DNA of 64,000 nt from Halanaerobium praevalens DSM 2228 (GTDB lineage Bacteria > Bacillota > Halanaerobiia > Halanaerobiales > Halanaerobiaceae): NCBI RefSeq assembly GCF_000165465.1, contig NC_017455.1:744001-808000 (forward strand), given 5' to 3'. Each line of letters starts with the position of its first letter. Position 1 is the stretch's first letter. Below are positions 42,814 through 50,896 of the stretch, in pieces. Below the pieces are notes generated by a model. The model did no database searches. It saw nothing but the letters and a program-made list of their open reading frames with translations, and was not told where the DNA came from. The position numbers were made by a program, and so were the translations under genes.

Positions 42814-44087
42814 TGAATAAACAAGCATATGAATTAGTAGTAGTTGGAGGAGGACCTGCTGGTTTAGCAGCAGCACAAGAGGCTTTTGATCAGGGGATTA
42901 AAGATATATTAATTATAGAAAGAGATTTTGAATTAGGTGGTATTTTACAACAATGTATTCATAATGGATTTGGTTTGCATTATTTTGGAGAAGAGTTGAC
43001 TGGTCCAGAATATGCCCAACAATTTATAGAAGATATTAGAGAACGTGGTGTTGATATAAAGTTAGATACAATGGTTTTAGAAGTAACACCAGATAAAAAA
43101 GTTTTTGCTGTTAATTCTAAAGAAGGAATGTTAGAAATAGATGCAGGAGCAATAATTTTGGCTATGGGATGTCGGGAAAGAACCAGAGAGGCAATTGATA
43201 TTCCTGGTTCTAGACCAGCTGGAGTTTATAGTGCAGGGACAGCTCAAAGATATATTAATATGGAACAGTGGATTCCAGGAGAAAAAGTAGTTATTTTAGG
43301 TTCAGGTGATATAGGTCTAATTATGGCCAGAAGAATGCATTTAGAGGGTGCAGAAGTAGAAGCTGTTTTAGAGTTGCTTCCTTTTTCTGGTGGGCTAACC
43401 AGAAATATTGTTCAATGTTTAGAGGATTTTGATATCCCATTAAGGATGCAGCAAACTGTAATTGAAATAAAAGGTCAAGATAGAGTTGAAAGTGTTGTAG
43501 TGGCAGAAGTTGATGATAATTTCAAACCAATAGAGGGTACAGAATATGAAATAGAATGTGATACCTTATTGTTATCAGTTGGATTAATTCCAGAAAATGA
43601 GTTATCTGAAGAAGCTGGAGTTGCTATGCACGATGTAACAGGTGGAGCAATAGTAAATGAAGGTCGTGAAACAAATATTGAAGGAATTTTTGCTTGTGGT
43701 AATGTATTACATGTTCATGATTTAGTAGATTGGGTAACAGAAGAAAGTTTAATTGCAGGAAAAACTGCTGCCTCTTATTTAAAAGGGAATATAGAGAAAA
43801 GAAAAAAAGCAATTACAGTTGATCCAGGTGAAAACGTAGGATATATAGTACCACATAAGATTACAAATAAAGTAGAAAGCAGAAAATTAGTTAAATTATA
43901 TATGAGAGCAAAACAACCAATGACAGATGTGAAGATTAATTTGTATGCAGGTGATAAAAAAATATTGGATAAAAAAGCACGTCGGGTTGAGCCAGGAGAA
44001 ATGATAACCTTTCCTGTACCAGAAAAACTTATTGAGTCAAATGAGATAACTAATCTCAAGGTTGATATTGTGAAGGAGGAAGAATAA
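42813..44087 (+). CDS. NAD(P)/FAD-dependent oxidoreductase of the glycerol-3-phosphate operon
   Basis: 424 aa. An FAD-binding motif VVVGGGPAGLAAA lies at 9-21, and a second dinucleotide (NAD(P)) motif VVILGSGDIGLIMARRM sits near residue 160. ILAMGCRERTREA and IFACGNVLHVHD resemble the thioredoxin-reductase/sarcosine-oxidase-alpha group. It probably passes electrons between the GlpA-like subunit and NAD(P) or the third subunit. It overlaps both neighbours by one base (TAATG), so the three proteins are likely made in fixed ratio. The exact reaction is inferred from context. Confidence 0.85.
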   Translation: MNKQAYELVVVGGGPAGLAAAQEAFDQGIKDILIIERDFELGGILQQCIHNGFGLHYFGEELTGPEYAQQFIEDIRERGVDIKLDTMVLEVTPDKKVFAVNSKEGMLEIDAGAIILAMGCRERTREAIDIPGSRPAGVYSAGTAQRYINMEQWIPGEKVVILGSGDIGLIMARRMHLEGAEVEAVLELLPFSGGLTRNIVQCLEDFDIPLRMQQTVIEIKGQDRVESVVVAEVDDNFKPIEGTEYEIECDTLLLSVGLIPENELSEEAGVAMHDVTGGAIVNEGRETNIEGIFACGNVLHVHDLVDWVTEESLIAGKTAASYLKGNIEKRKKAITVDPGENVGYIVPHKITNKVESRKLVKLYMRAKQPMTDVKINLYAGDKKILDKKARRVEPGEMITFPVPEKLIESNEITNLKVDIVKEEE

Positions 44088-44458
44088 TGGCTAAAAAAGT
44101 AGAAATAACCTGTATAAGTTGTCCGATGGGTTGTGATGTAGAACTAACAATAGATGCTGATAATCAAATTGAATGTCTGGAAGGCGCTAGCTGTAAAGCA
44201 GGTGAAAAATATGTAAAAAATGAATATTATAATCCAACTAGGATTTTACCAACTACTGCTAGAGTTAAAAATGGAGTTTTACCTTTAGTGCCTGTAAAAA
44301 GTAAAGAACCTTTACCAAAAGAGTTATTAGAAAAAGCAATGATTGAAATTGCTAAAGTTGAATTAGAAGCACCAGTAAAATTAGGTGATATAGTAATAGA
44401 AGATATTTTAAATACAGGTGTTAATATTGTTGCTACTAGAGAAATGAAAAGAAAATAA
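44087..44458 (+). CDS. DUF1667 cysteine-rich protein
   Basis: 123 aa. Cysteines C9, C12, C16 (CISCPMGC) and C30, C36 resemble a metal or Fe-S site. The family is usually found next to GlpA-like and FAD oxidoreductases in anaerobes, which suggests an electron-transfer or small Fe-S subunit, but no function is established that I know of. ATG overlaps the previous stop. A clear terminator follows, so this ends the operon. Confidence 0.85.
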   Translation: MAKKVEITCISCPMGCDVELTIDADNQIECLEGASCKAGEKYVKNEYYNPTRILPTTARVKNGVLPLVPVKSKEPLPKELLEKAMIEIAKVELEAPVKLGDIVIEDILNTGVNIVATREMKRK

Positions 44459-44476
44459 AAAATTTAATTGATTATT

Positions 44477-44517
44477 AAAAATATCAGAAGTGTAATTAAG
44501 CTTCTGATATTTTTTTG
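44477..44517 (+). terminator. intrinsic terminator of the glycerol-3-phosphate operon
   Basis: Stem 44477-44490 with 44501-44514 (core ATATCAGAAG/CTTCTGATAT), 10-base loop, T7 tail. Confidence 0.9.
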
Positions 44518-44685
44518 TTTAGATTTAGAGTATGACTTTTAATTTTAAGCTTATTTGTTTAATAATTAGAAAAAAAGAGGGTTTTAGACTTTTAAATCAA
44601 ATTATAATAATAAGAGAACTAAATTTTAATTTATTTTATTTTTAGTTTGAAATTAAAGTATTATTTTTTCGAAGGGGGAAAATGT

Positions 44686-45273
44686 TTGAAACATTTAGCT
44701 GGTTATTTTACATCTTATCCAATAATTCCTTCGGTAAGAGATCTAAAATATTTAGAAAAAGCTATGAATCTTGAAAAATCAGTTTTAATCTTTTTATTAA
44801 CAGGCTCTATTTTTGATTTAAAAAAGGCAATGGAGTTGGCTCATAAAAATGACAAAATTTTAATGGTTAATATTGATCTTGTTAATGGTATCTCTTATGA
44901 TAAAGAAGGGATTAGATACCTTGCTGAAAATAATTTATGTGATGGAATTATATCTACTAAAGGTTATTTAATTAAAGCAGCTGCAAAGAATGATTTAATG
45001 ACAATTCAGAGAGTATTTCTTTTAGATTCAGCTTCCTTAATAAGTGCTGAAAAATCATTAAATTCTCAAAATGTAGATGCAGTAGAAATTTTACCTGGTA
45101 TAGCAGCACCCTATTTTATTGAAAGACAAAATCAAAGTAGATATGATTATCCTATAATAGCAGGTGGCTTAATTGAAAACAAAAATGAGGTTGAAAATTT
45201 AAAAGATAAAGGAGTTCTTGCCGTCTCAACAAGCAAGCAAGACTTGTGGAATTACAAAAAAAATAAAAAATAA
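44686..45273 (+). CDS. glpP: glycerol-3-phosphate-responsive antiterminator
   Basis: 195 aa. It resembles B. subtilis GlpP along its length: YPIIPSVRD at the start, LMVNIDLVNGISYDKEGI, GIISTKGYLIKAA, IQRVFLLDSASL, DAVEILPGIAAPY and PIIAGGLIENK, giving a TIM-barrel-like alternation. GlpP binds glycerol-3-phosphate and the mRNA leader to prevent termination. The predicted target is the leader terminator at 41066-41132. TTG 44686 is chosen since AAGGGGGA at 44672-44679 is well spaced; an earlier in-frame start at 44647 is unsupported. Only a weak TATAAT at 44603 is visible as promoter. Confidence 0.9.
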   Translation: MKHLAGYFTSYPIIPSVRDLKYLEKAMNLEKSVLIFLLTGSIFDLKKAMELAHKNDKILMVNIDLVNGISYDKEGIRYLAENNLCDGIISTKGYLIKAAAKNDLMTIQRVFLLDSASLISAEKSLNSQNVDAVEILPGIAAPYFIERQNQSRYDYPIIAGGLIENKNEVENLKDKGVLAVSTSKQDLWNYKKNKK

Positions 45274-45315
45274 TAAATTAATTTGGAAAAAAGGATGAAA
45301 TTTGTGTTACTTTTA

Positions 45316-45324
45316 TGTTAAAAT
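45316..45324 (+). promoter_or_regulatory. extended -10 promoter of ptsHI
   Basis: TGT plus TAAAAT (45319-45324). No good -35, so dependence on the TGn element is likely. Confidence 0.5.
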
Positions 45325-45369
45325 ATATAAATAAGAATAATAATTCAAAAATAAGAAAGGATGATCAGA

Positions 45370-45645
45370 TTGGTAAAAGAAAAGAAGGTTATAATTACTA
45401 ATAAGACCGGTCTGCACGCCCGGCCTGCAGCTCAATTTGTACAGAAAGCAGGTAAATATGATTCAAAAATTGAAATACTTTTTGAAGAAAAAGAAGTTAA
45501 TGCAAAAAGTATTATGGGTGTAATGAGCCTTGGTGTTGGTAGAGACGATGAAATTATTGTTAGAGCTGAGGGTGAAGATGCTGAAGCTGCAGTAAAAGAA
45601 TTAGTTGACTTTATTGAGATTGAAATGACAAAGGAGGATGAATAG
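45370..45645 (+). CDS. ptsH: phosphocarrier protein HPr
   Basis: 91 aa. H16 in TGLHARPA is the PEP-derived phosphorylation site and S47 in KSIMGVMSLG is the regulatory serine used by HPr kinase in Firmicutes. I chose TTG 45370 because AAAGGA ends at 45361; the in-frame ATG 45361 lies in that site. HPr relays phosphate from EI to sugar permeases and can phosphorylate glycerol kinase, which fits the glpP neighbour. It overlaps ptsI by one base. Confidence 0.94.
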   Translation: MVKEKKVIITNKTGLHARPAAQFVQKAGKYDSKIEILFEEKEVNAKSIMGVMSLGVGRDDEIIVRAEGEDAEAAVKELVDFIEIEMTKEDE

Positions 45646-47363
45646 TGATTTTATTGGAAGGAATCGCTGCTTCCCCTGGTATTGCAATTGGAAAATCATT
45701 ATTAAAAGAAGATAAAGAAATTGAAATAAATAAAGAAAAAATTAAGTCTGAACAAGTAGAATCTGAAATTGAAAAACTGCATGATGCTTTAGCTGAATCT
45801 AAAAAATCTTTGCTTCAATTAAAAGAAGAAACAGCTGAAAAATTAGGTAAAGAAAAAGCAGAAATTTTTGGTGCTCATTTAATGATTTTAGATGATCCTG
45901 AAGTTATACCTGCATTTGAGAATAAGATTAAAGATGATAAGTTAAATGCAGCTGCTGCAGTTAAAGCAGTAATTGATCAATTTGCAGCTATGTTTGCAGC
46001 AATGGATGATGATTATTTAAGAGAACGTGGATCAGATATTAAAGATGTTGGTCTGAGAGTGATTAAAAATATTTTAGGAATAGAAGATATTTCAGATAAG
46101 ATTAGTGAAGATGCTATTATTATTGCTGAAGATTTAACTCCATCAGATACAGCTCAGCTTGATACAGATAAAGTATTATCTTTTGTTACAATGGATGGAT
46201 CAAGAACTTCTCATTCAGCTATTATGGCTCGTTCACTTGGTATCCCATCTGTGGTTGGGGTAGGTAAAACTTTATTTGAAAAATCAGAAAATGAGATGGA
46301 TATTATTGTAGATGGTAATTCTGGTAAAGTTTATCTTAATCCTGACCAGTCTACTCTTGCTGAATATAAAGAAAAATTAGAAAAATATGAAGCGGAGCAA
46401 GAAAGACTAAAAGCATTTAAAGATCAAAAAGCTCAAACTAAAGATGGTTATCAAGTAGAAGTTGCTGGTAATATGGGTAACTTAAAAGATGTTGATCCTA
46501 TTTTAGCAAATGGGGGAGAAGGTGTTGGCCTTTTCCGAAGTGAATTTTTATATATGGATCGAAATGAACTACCAACAGAAGAAGAACAATTTGAAGTTTA
46601 TAAAAAAGCTACTGAGAAAATGGGAGATAGACCACTTGTGATTAGGACTCTTGATGTAGGTGGAGATAAAGAACTTCCTTATTTAGATTTCCCAGAAGAA
46701 ATGAATCCCTTTTTAGGATATAGAGCAATTAGAGTTTGTTTAGAAAGAGATGATATTTTTAAACCTCAGTTGAGAGCTCTTTTAAGAGCAGGACTTTATG
46801 GAAATATTAAAATTATGTTTCCTATGATTTCTTCTTTAGATGAATTGTTGGCTGCTAAAGCAAAAGTAGAAGAAGTAAAGGCTGATTTAAAAGCAGAAGG
46901 AATAGATTTCAATCAAAATATTGATTTAGGAATGATGATTGAAATTCCAGCTGCGGTAATGATTGCTGATAAATTAGCTAAAGAAGTTGATTTCTTTAGT
47001 ATTGGTACAAATGATTTAATTCAGTACACAGTTGCTGTAGATAGAATGAATGAACAAATTGCTGAAATGCATACACCTTACCATCCAGCAGTTTTAAGGT
47101 TAATTAAAAGAACAATAGAGGCTGGACATGCAGAAGATATTTGGGTTGGAATGTGTGGTGAGGCAGCTGGAGAAGAATTATTATTACCATTTTTATTAGG
47201 GGCTGGACTAGATGAGTTTAGTATGAGTGCTGTTTCTATTTTGAAAATAAAAGAAATTTTGACAAAATGGGATTTGGATTCTGCTCAAAAAGAAAGCGCA
47301 AAAATTCTTAATCTCAGTACAGCTGCTGAAGTAAAGGCTTATTTAAATAAAATTAAAAAATAA
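45645..47363 (+). CDS. ptsI: phosphoenolpyruvate-protein phosphotransferase (enzyme I)
   Basis: 572 aa. H190 in DGSRTSHSAIMARSLGIP is the phosphorylated histidine. The N-terminal domain binds HPr; the C-terminal PEP-binding barrel shows GIGLFRSEFLY-like and TLDVGGDKELPY, with catalytic Cys in WVGMCGEAAG. Start is GTG 45645, overlapping the ptsH TAG, with AAGGAGG upstream. No enzyme II genes in the window, so the sugar served is unknown. A terminator follows. Confidence 0.96.
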   Translation: MILLEGIAASPGIAIGKSLLKEDKEIEINKEKIKSEQVESEIEKLHDALAESKKSLLQLKEETAEKLGKEKAEIFGAHLMILDDPEVIPAFENKIKDDKLNAAAAVKAVIDQFAAMFAAMDDDYLRERGSDIKDVGLRVIKNILGIEDISDKISEDAIIIAEDLTPSDTAQLDTDKVLSFVTMDGSRTSHSAIMARSLGIPSVVGVGKTLFEKSENEMDIIVDGNSGKVYLNPDQSTLAEYKEKLEKYEAEQERLKAFKDQKAQTKDGYQVEVAGNMGNLKDVDPILANGGEGVGLFRSEFLYMDRNELPTEEEQFEVYKKATEKMGDRPLVIRTLDVGGDKELPYLDFPEEMNPFLGYRAIRVCLERDDIFKPQLRALLRAGLYGNIKIMFPMISSLDELLAAKAKVEEVKADLKAEGIDFNQNIDLGMMIEIPAAVMIADKLAKEVDFFSIGTNDLIQYTVAVDRMNEQIAEMHTPYHPAVLRLIKRTIEAGHAEDIWVGMCGEAAGEELLLPFLLGAGLDEFSMSAVSILKIKEILTKWDLDSAQKESAKILNLSTAAEVKAYLNKIKK

Positions 47364-47392
47364 ATATTAATTAAATAAAATAGACTAAAATT

Positions 47393-47422
47393 CCGGACGG
47401 CTTCTGCTGTCCGGTTTCTTTT
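47393..47422 (+). terminator. intrinsic terminator after ptsI
   Basis: CCGGACGGC/GCTGTCCGG stem (one G-T) with a TTCT loop, then TTTCTTTT. Confidence 0.85.
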
Positions 47423-47475
47423 GAATTTTGACAATTAATAAATAGATTTTTAGAACTTAAATTTGAGGTGTGTGT

Positions 47476-48315
47476 ATGACTAATGAAAAAAAAGATATGA
47501 AAAAAATAAATAACGATTGTATTTTAGAAGAAAAGAATTTAAATGTTAAAGAATTTGCTAAGTTAGAAAGTGAAATTTATCAAAAAGGAAAATTATCAAC
47601 GGAAATCAAAGAACTTTTAGCTTTTGTTTCAGCTTTAGTTTTAAGAGCTGAAGACTCTACTCAGGAGCATCTTCAAAAAGTTTATCAAGCGGGATGGAGT
47701 AAAGAAGAAATATATGAAGCAATGAATATTGCTTTAATTAATGGGGGAGCAGTAGTTAGGCCTACTCTAAATAAAGCAATTAAGTTTTTAAATGATTTAG
47801 AAGCAGATAATTTAGCTTCTCCTAAATCTGATTTAAAAACTGAAAATTTTGTTAGTACAGATAAGGATTTAACTAATTATCAGGAATTTAAATTATATAC
47901 TGATGGTGCTTGTCTTGGTAATCCTGGCCCTGGTGGCTATGCCGCTTTTATTTTAAATAATAACTTAGAAGAACTAACATCTGTTTCAGGTTCAACTAAA
48001 GAATCTACTAATAATCGGATGGAATTAAAAGCAGTCATTGAAGCTTTAAAAGTAATACCTCAAAAAACTAAAGTAGAAATTTATAGTGATTCTAGTTATG
48101 TATTAAATGGTTTATCAAAATGGATTAAAGCTTGGAAGAAAAATGGTTGGAAGACAGCAAGTAAAAAAGAAGTAGCAAACCAAGATTTATGGAAGAAATT
48201 AGATGAACTGAGTACTAATTTTGATTTAGTCTATAAAAAAGTAAAAGGTCACAGTGGAGATCAATATAATGAAAAGGCTGATAAATTGGCAAAAAAAGAA
48301 GCAGAAAAAATTTAA
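47476..48315 (+). CDS. fusion of a CMD/AhpD-like domain and ribonuclease HI
   Basis: 279 aa. Residues ~25-110 resemble the carboxymuconolactone decarboxylase (CMD/AhpD) helical fold (ELLAFVSALVLRAEDSTQEH, AGWSKEEIYEAMNIALINGG), but the usual CxxC is replaced by RAED. Residues ~137-279 form RNase HI with D143 (YTDGACLGNPG), E183 (NNRMELKAV), D205 (YSDSSYV), H259 (KGHSGD) and D269, plus the Trp-rich handle; all catalytic residues are present. ATG 47476 follows GAGGTG; in-frame GTG 47470 lies in that site. It should remove RNA from RNA-DNA hybrids; the role of the N-terminal domain is unknown. It converges on perR. Confidence 0.85.
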   Translation: MTNEKKDMKKINNDCILEEKNLNVKEFAKLESEIYQKGKLSTEIKELLAFVSALVLRAEDSTQEHLQKVYQAGWSKEEIYEAMNIALINGGAVVRPTLNKAIKFLNDLEADNLASPKSDLKTENFVSTDKDLTNYQEFKLYTDGACLGNPGPGGYAAFILNNNLEELTSVSGSTKESTNNRMELKAVIEALKVIPQKTKVEIYSDSSYVLNGLSKWIKAWKKNGWKTASKKEVANQDLWKKLDELSTNFDLVYKKVKGHSGDQYNEKADKLAKKEAEKI

Positions 48316-48324
48316 TTTTTCTGC
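48301..48324. repeat. inverted repeat across two convergent stop codons
   Basis: GCAGAAAAA (48301-48309) and TTTTTCTGC (48316-48324) are perfect arms; both overlapping stop codons lie in the 6-base centre. Neither strand has a T tract after the stem, so its use as terminator is uncertain. Confidence 0.55.
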
Positions 48325-48704
48325 TGACATTGAGGACAGATACCACTAAATTCAAGTCGGTGTGAATAAGCATGAAATCCTGTCTCAGTATTTATTTTTT
48401 GATTTAATTCTGTTTCTAAATCGATTTCTAAATCATAAACATTACCACATTTATCACAATGAAAATGATAATGATGAGTGGGGTTGCCATCATAGCGACT
48501 GTGGTTACTTCCATAATCTAAAATATTTATTTTTCCATGTTCAGCTAAAACATTTAAATTACGATAGACAGTGCCTAAGCTGATATTAGGTATCTCCTTT
48601 TTTACCTGCTCATAGATCCAATCAGCAGTAGGATGTGATTTAGTATTTTTTAAAATTTGTAAAATTGCTTTTCTTTGCTTTGTCATTCTGGTCTTTTTAG
48701 CCAT
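48312..48704 (-). CDS. Fur-family regulator, PerR-like
   Basis: 130 aa. A winged HTH contains MTKQRKAILQILKNTKSHPTA and ISLGTVYRNLNVLAEHGKI. The structural zinc site is C83-x2-C86 and C123-x2-C126. Regulatory-metal candidates are H24, D72, H78 and H80 (HYHFHC), similar to PerR, which senses peroxide by His oxidation; Fur cannot be fully excluded. AGGAGG precedes the start on the minus strand. Its promoter region carries a PerR/Fur-type box, so autoregulation is likely. It is divergent from trpS and convergent with the RNase HI gene. Confidence 0.88.
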   Translation of the reverse strand: MAKKTRMTKQRKAILQILKNTKSHPTADWIYEQVKKEIPNISLGTVYRNLNVLAEHGKINILDYGSNHSRYDGNPTHHYHFHCDKCGNVYDLEIDLETELNQKINTETGFHAYSHRLEFSGICPQCQQKN

Positions 48705-48725
48705 AAAAAGCCTCCTAACTGTAAA

Positions 48726-48740
48726 TAATAATCATTCTTA
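48726..48740 (-). promoter_or_regulatory. putative PerR/Fur box
   Basis: TAATAAT-C-ATTCTTA, a 7-1-7 inverted repeat with one mismatch between its arms, close to the PerR pattern TTATAAT-N-ATTATAA. It lies just downstream of the predicted perR start site, where it could block transcription. Confidence 0.5.
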
Positions 48741-48751
48741 TCATTAATTTA

Positions 48752-48780
48752 ATTTTAGCAGAAATAACTTAAATATTCAA
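48752..48780 (-). promoter_or_regulatory. promoter of the PerR-like gene
   Basis: On the minus strand: TTGAAT (48775-48780), 17-base spacer, TAAAAT (48752-48757) with TGC extension. Confidence 0.75.
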
Positions 48781-48816
48781 GTAAAATTTACTATATACTC
48801 AAAAAGGGTGATGATT

Positions 48817-49821
48817 TTGTCGAAAAATAATAAAAAAAGAATTTTAACGGGTGATAGACCAACTGGTAAACTTCATTTAGGTCATTATGTTGGTAGTCTA
48901 CAAAATAGAGTTAAGCTTCAAAATGAATATGATACATTTTTGATTATTGCAGATGTCCAAGCTTTAACAACTAATTTTGATCATCCAGAAAAATTAAGTG
49001 AAGATGTAAGACAAGTAGCACGCGATTATTTAGCAGCAGGTATTGATCCAGAAAAAACGACTATTTTTGTCCAATCTTTAGTACCTGAAATAGCAGAGCT
49101 AACAGTTTTATATTCAATGATTGTAACTGTAAACCAGCTTCGCCACAATCCAACTATTAAATCAGAAGCAGAGCAATATGGTTATCAAGAAATGTCTTAT
49201 GGATTTTTGGGTTATCCAGTTAGTCAAGCGGCTGATATTACTTTTTGCCAGGCAAATTTAGTTCCTGTTGGTGAAGATCAAATTCCTCATATTGAGCAAA
49301 CTAGAAAAATTGTACGTAAATTTAATAATATGTATGGAGAAGTTTTTCCAGAACCAGAAGCTTTAATTAGTGATTTTCCAAGATTGATAGGTCTCGATGG
49401 CAAAAATAAAATGAGTAAAAGTTTAAATAATGCAATTTATTTAAGTGACAGCAAAGAAAAAGTTTCTCAAAAAATAATGAAGGCAAAAACTGATCCAGCT
49501 AGAATTCATAAAGATGATCCAGGCAACCCAGAAGTTTGTACAGTTTTTCATTATCAAAAAGCATTTAATACTAAAAATCATACTCAAATTGCAGAAAAAT
49601 GTAGAGCAGGAACAATTGGTTGTGTTGCGTGCAAAAAAAAGATGATCAAGAAATTGAATTTATTTTTAGAACCCATGCGAGAAAGAAGAAAAAAATATCT
49701 AGAGAATCCAGAACTTATTGATCAGATTCTAAATAAGGGGACAGCAAAAGCAAGAAAAGAGGCAGCAAAAACAATGAAGAAGGTAAGAGAAGTTATGAAA
49801 ATAGATTATTTTAATAATTAA
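48817..49821 (+). CDS. trpS: tryptophanyl-tRNA synthetase
   Basis: 334 aa class I synthetase. The HxGH-type motif is LHLGHYVG (H20-H23) and KMSKS is K198-S202. A Cys-rich stretch near the C-terminus (CRAGTIGCVACKK) marks the TrpRS variant that carries extra cysteines. I prefer TTG 48817, spaced from AAAGGGTG (48803-48810); in-frame GTG 48808 and ATG 48811 lie in or directly against that site. No T-box or trp leader is visible in the short divergent gap with perR. Confidence 0.94.
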   Translation: MSKNNKKRILTGDRPTGKLHLGHYVGSLQNRVKLQNEYDTFLIIADVQALTTNFDHPEKLSEDVRQVARDYLAAGIDPEKTTIFVQSLVPEIAELTVLYSMIVTVNQLRHNPTIKSEAEQYGYQEMSYGFLGYPVSQAADITFCQANLVPVGEDQIPHIEQTRKIVRKFNNMYGEVFPEPEALISDFPRLIGLDGKNKMSKSLNNAIYLSDSKEKVSQKIMKAKTDPARIHKDDPGNPEVCTVFHYQKAFNTKNHTQIAEKCRAGTIGCVACKKKMIKKLNLFLEPMRERRKKYLENPELIDQILNKGTAKARKEAAKTMKKVREVMKIDYFNN

Positions 49822-49843
49822 ACAAACTTAGGGGAGGATTTTA

Positions 49844-50896
49844 TTGCTAAATTCAAAAATTAAAATAGCTTTATTTTTTGGTGGAAGATCTGCAGAGCAT
49901 GAAATTTCTTTGCTTTCTGCTCGTTCTATTTATACTGCTTTTGATAAAAAAAAATATGATATTTTTCCAGTAGCCATTGATAAAAAAGGCTTTTTTATCA
50001 ATTTAGAAAAATCAAAAAAGATTTTATTAAGTGATAAAAAGCAGGTCCCAGCTTCTGCAAACAAAAGTATTTTAACTAAAGAACTATTAGAGTTTTTAGA
50101 ACTAAAAGTTGATTTAGTTTTTCCTGTTTTACATGGCCCTTTTGGGGAAGATGGTAAAATTCAAGGATTTTTAGAAACTTTAGATATTAATTATATTGGA
50201 TGTGATCTTAGCTCTTCGGCAGTTGGAATGGATAAAGCTTTTATGAAACAAATTTTTGCTTATAATAATATTCCTCAGGCTGAATTTGAAATTTTTAATA
50301 AAAGTGATTTAGAAAAAAAATCTAAAAAAGAAGTTTTTGCAAGTTTTTCAGCTAAGTTTGGAATCCCATTTTTTGTAAAGCCAGCTAATATGGGTTCTAG
50401 TATTGGAATTAATCAAGTAAAAGATTTTAAAAGTTTTGTTAAAGCTTTGGCTGAAGGTTTTAAATATGATTTGAAATTAATCATTGAAGAAAATATTGCA
50501 GCTAGAGAATTAGAATCTGCTGTTTTAGCTACTAATACTGGAATAAAGGTATCTACTGCTGGAGAAATTATTTCTGAGAATGATTTTTATGATTATCAGG
50601 CTAAATATGAAGATCAAAAAACAAAGTTGATTATTCCAGCTCCAGTTTCTCCTACTACAGCAGCTAAAATAAAAGAAATATCAATTAATGCTTTTCAAGC
50701 AATAGGTGCTTTAGGACTTTCTCGCTTAGATTTTTTTGTTGACGAAGAAAAAGAAGTGATTTTAGTAAATGAAATTAATACTATGCCTGGATTTACAAAG
50801 TTTAGTATGTATCCACTTTTATTTAAAGATATGGGTATTAGTTTTTCCGAAATTTTAGATAGTTTAGTTAAAATTTCTTTAAAAAGGGATGATTAA
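49844..50896 (+). CDS. ddl: D-alanine-D-alanine ligase
   Basis: 350 aa ATP-grasp enzyme joining two D-alanines for peptidoglycan. The N-terminal FGGRSAEHEISLLSA motif, HGPFGEDGKIQGFLE, VKPANMGSSIGI and the C-terminal NEINTMPGFT (metal ligands) are diagnostic. Start is TTG 49844 with GGGGAGG six bases upstream. It feeds MurF, encoded further downstream. dinB follows with no gap. Confidence 0.95.
   Translation: MLNSKIKIALFFGGRSAEHEISLLSARSIYTAFDKKKYDIFPVAIDKKGFFINLEKSKKILLSDKKQVPASANKSILTKELLEFLELKVDLVFPVLHGPFGEDGKIQGFLETLDINYIGCDLSSSAVGMDKAFMKQIFAYNNIPQAEFEIFNKSDLEKKSKKEVFASFSAKFGIPFFVKPANMGSSIGINQVKDFKSFVKALAEGFKYDLKLIIEENIAARELESAVLATNTGIKVSTAGEIISENDFYDYQAKYEDQKTKLIIPAPVSPTTAAKIKEISINAFQAIGALGLSRLDFFVDEEKEVILVNEINTMPGFTKFSMYPLLFKDMGISFSEILDSLVKISLKRDD

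Noticed and set aside
48362-48583. 73-codon plus-strand frame opposite the PerR-like gene
   Set aside because: It is antisense to a well-supported gene and its translation resembles no protein.
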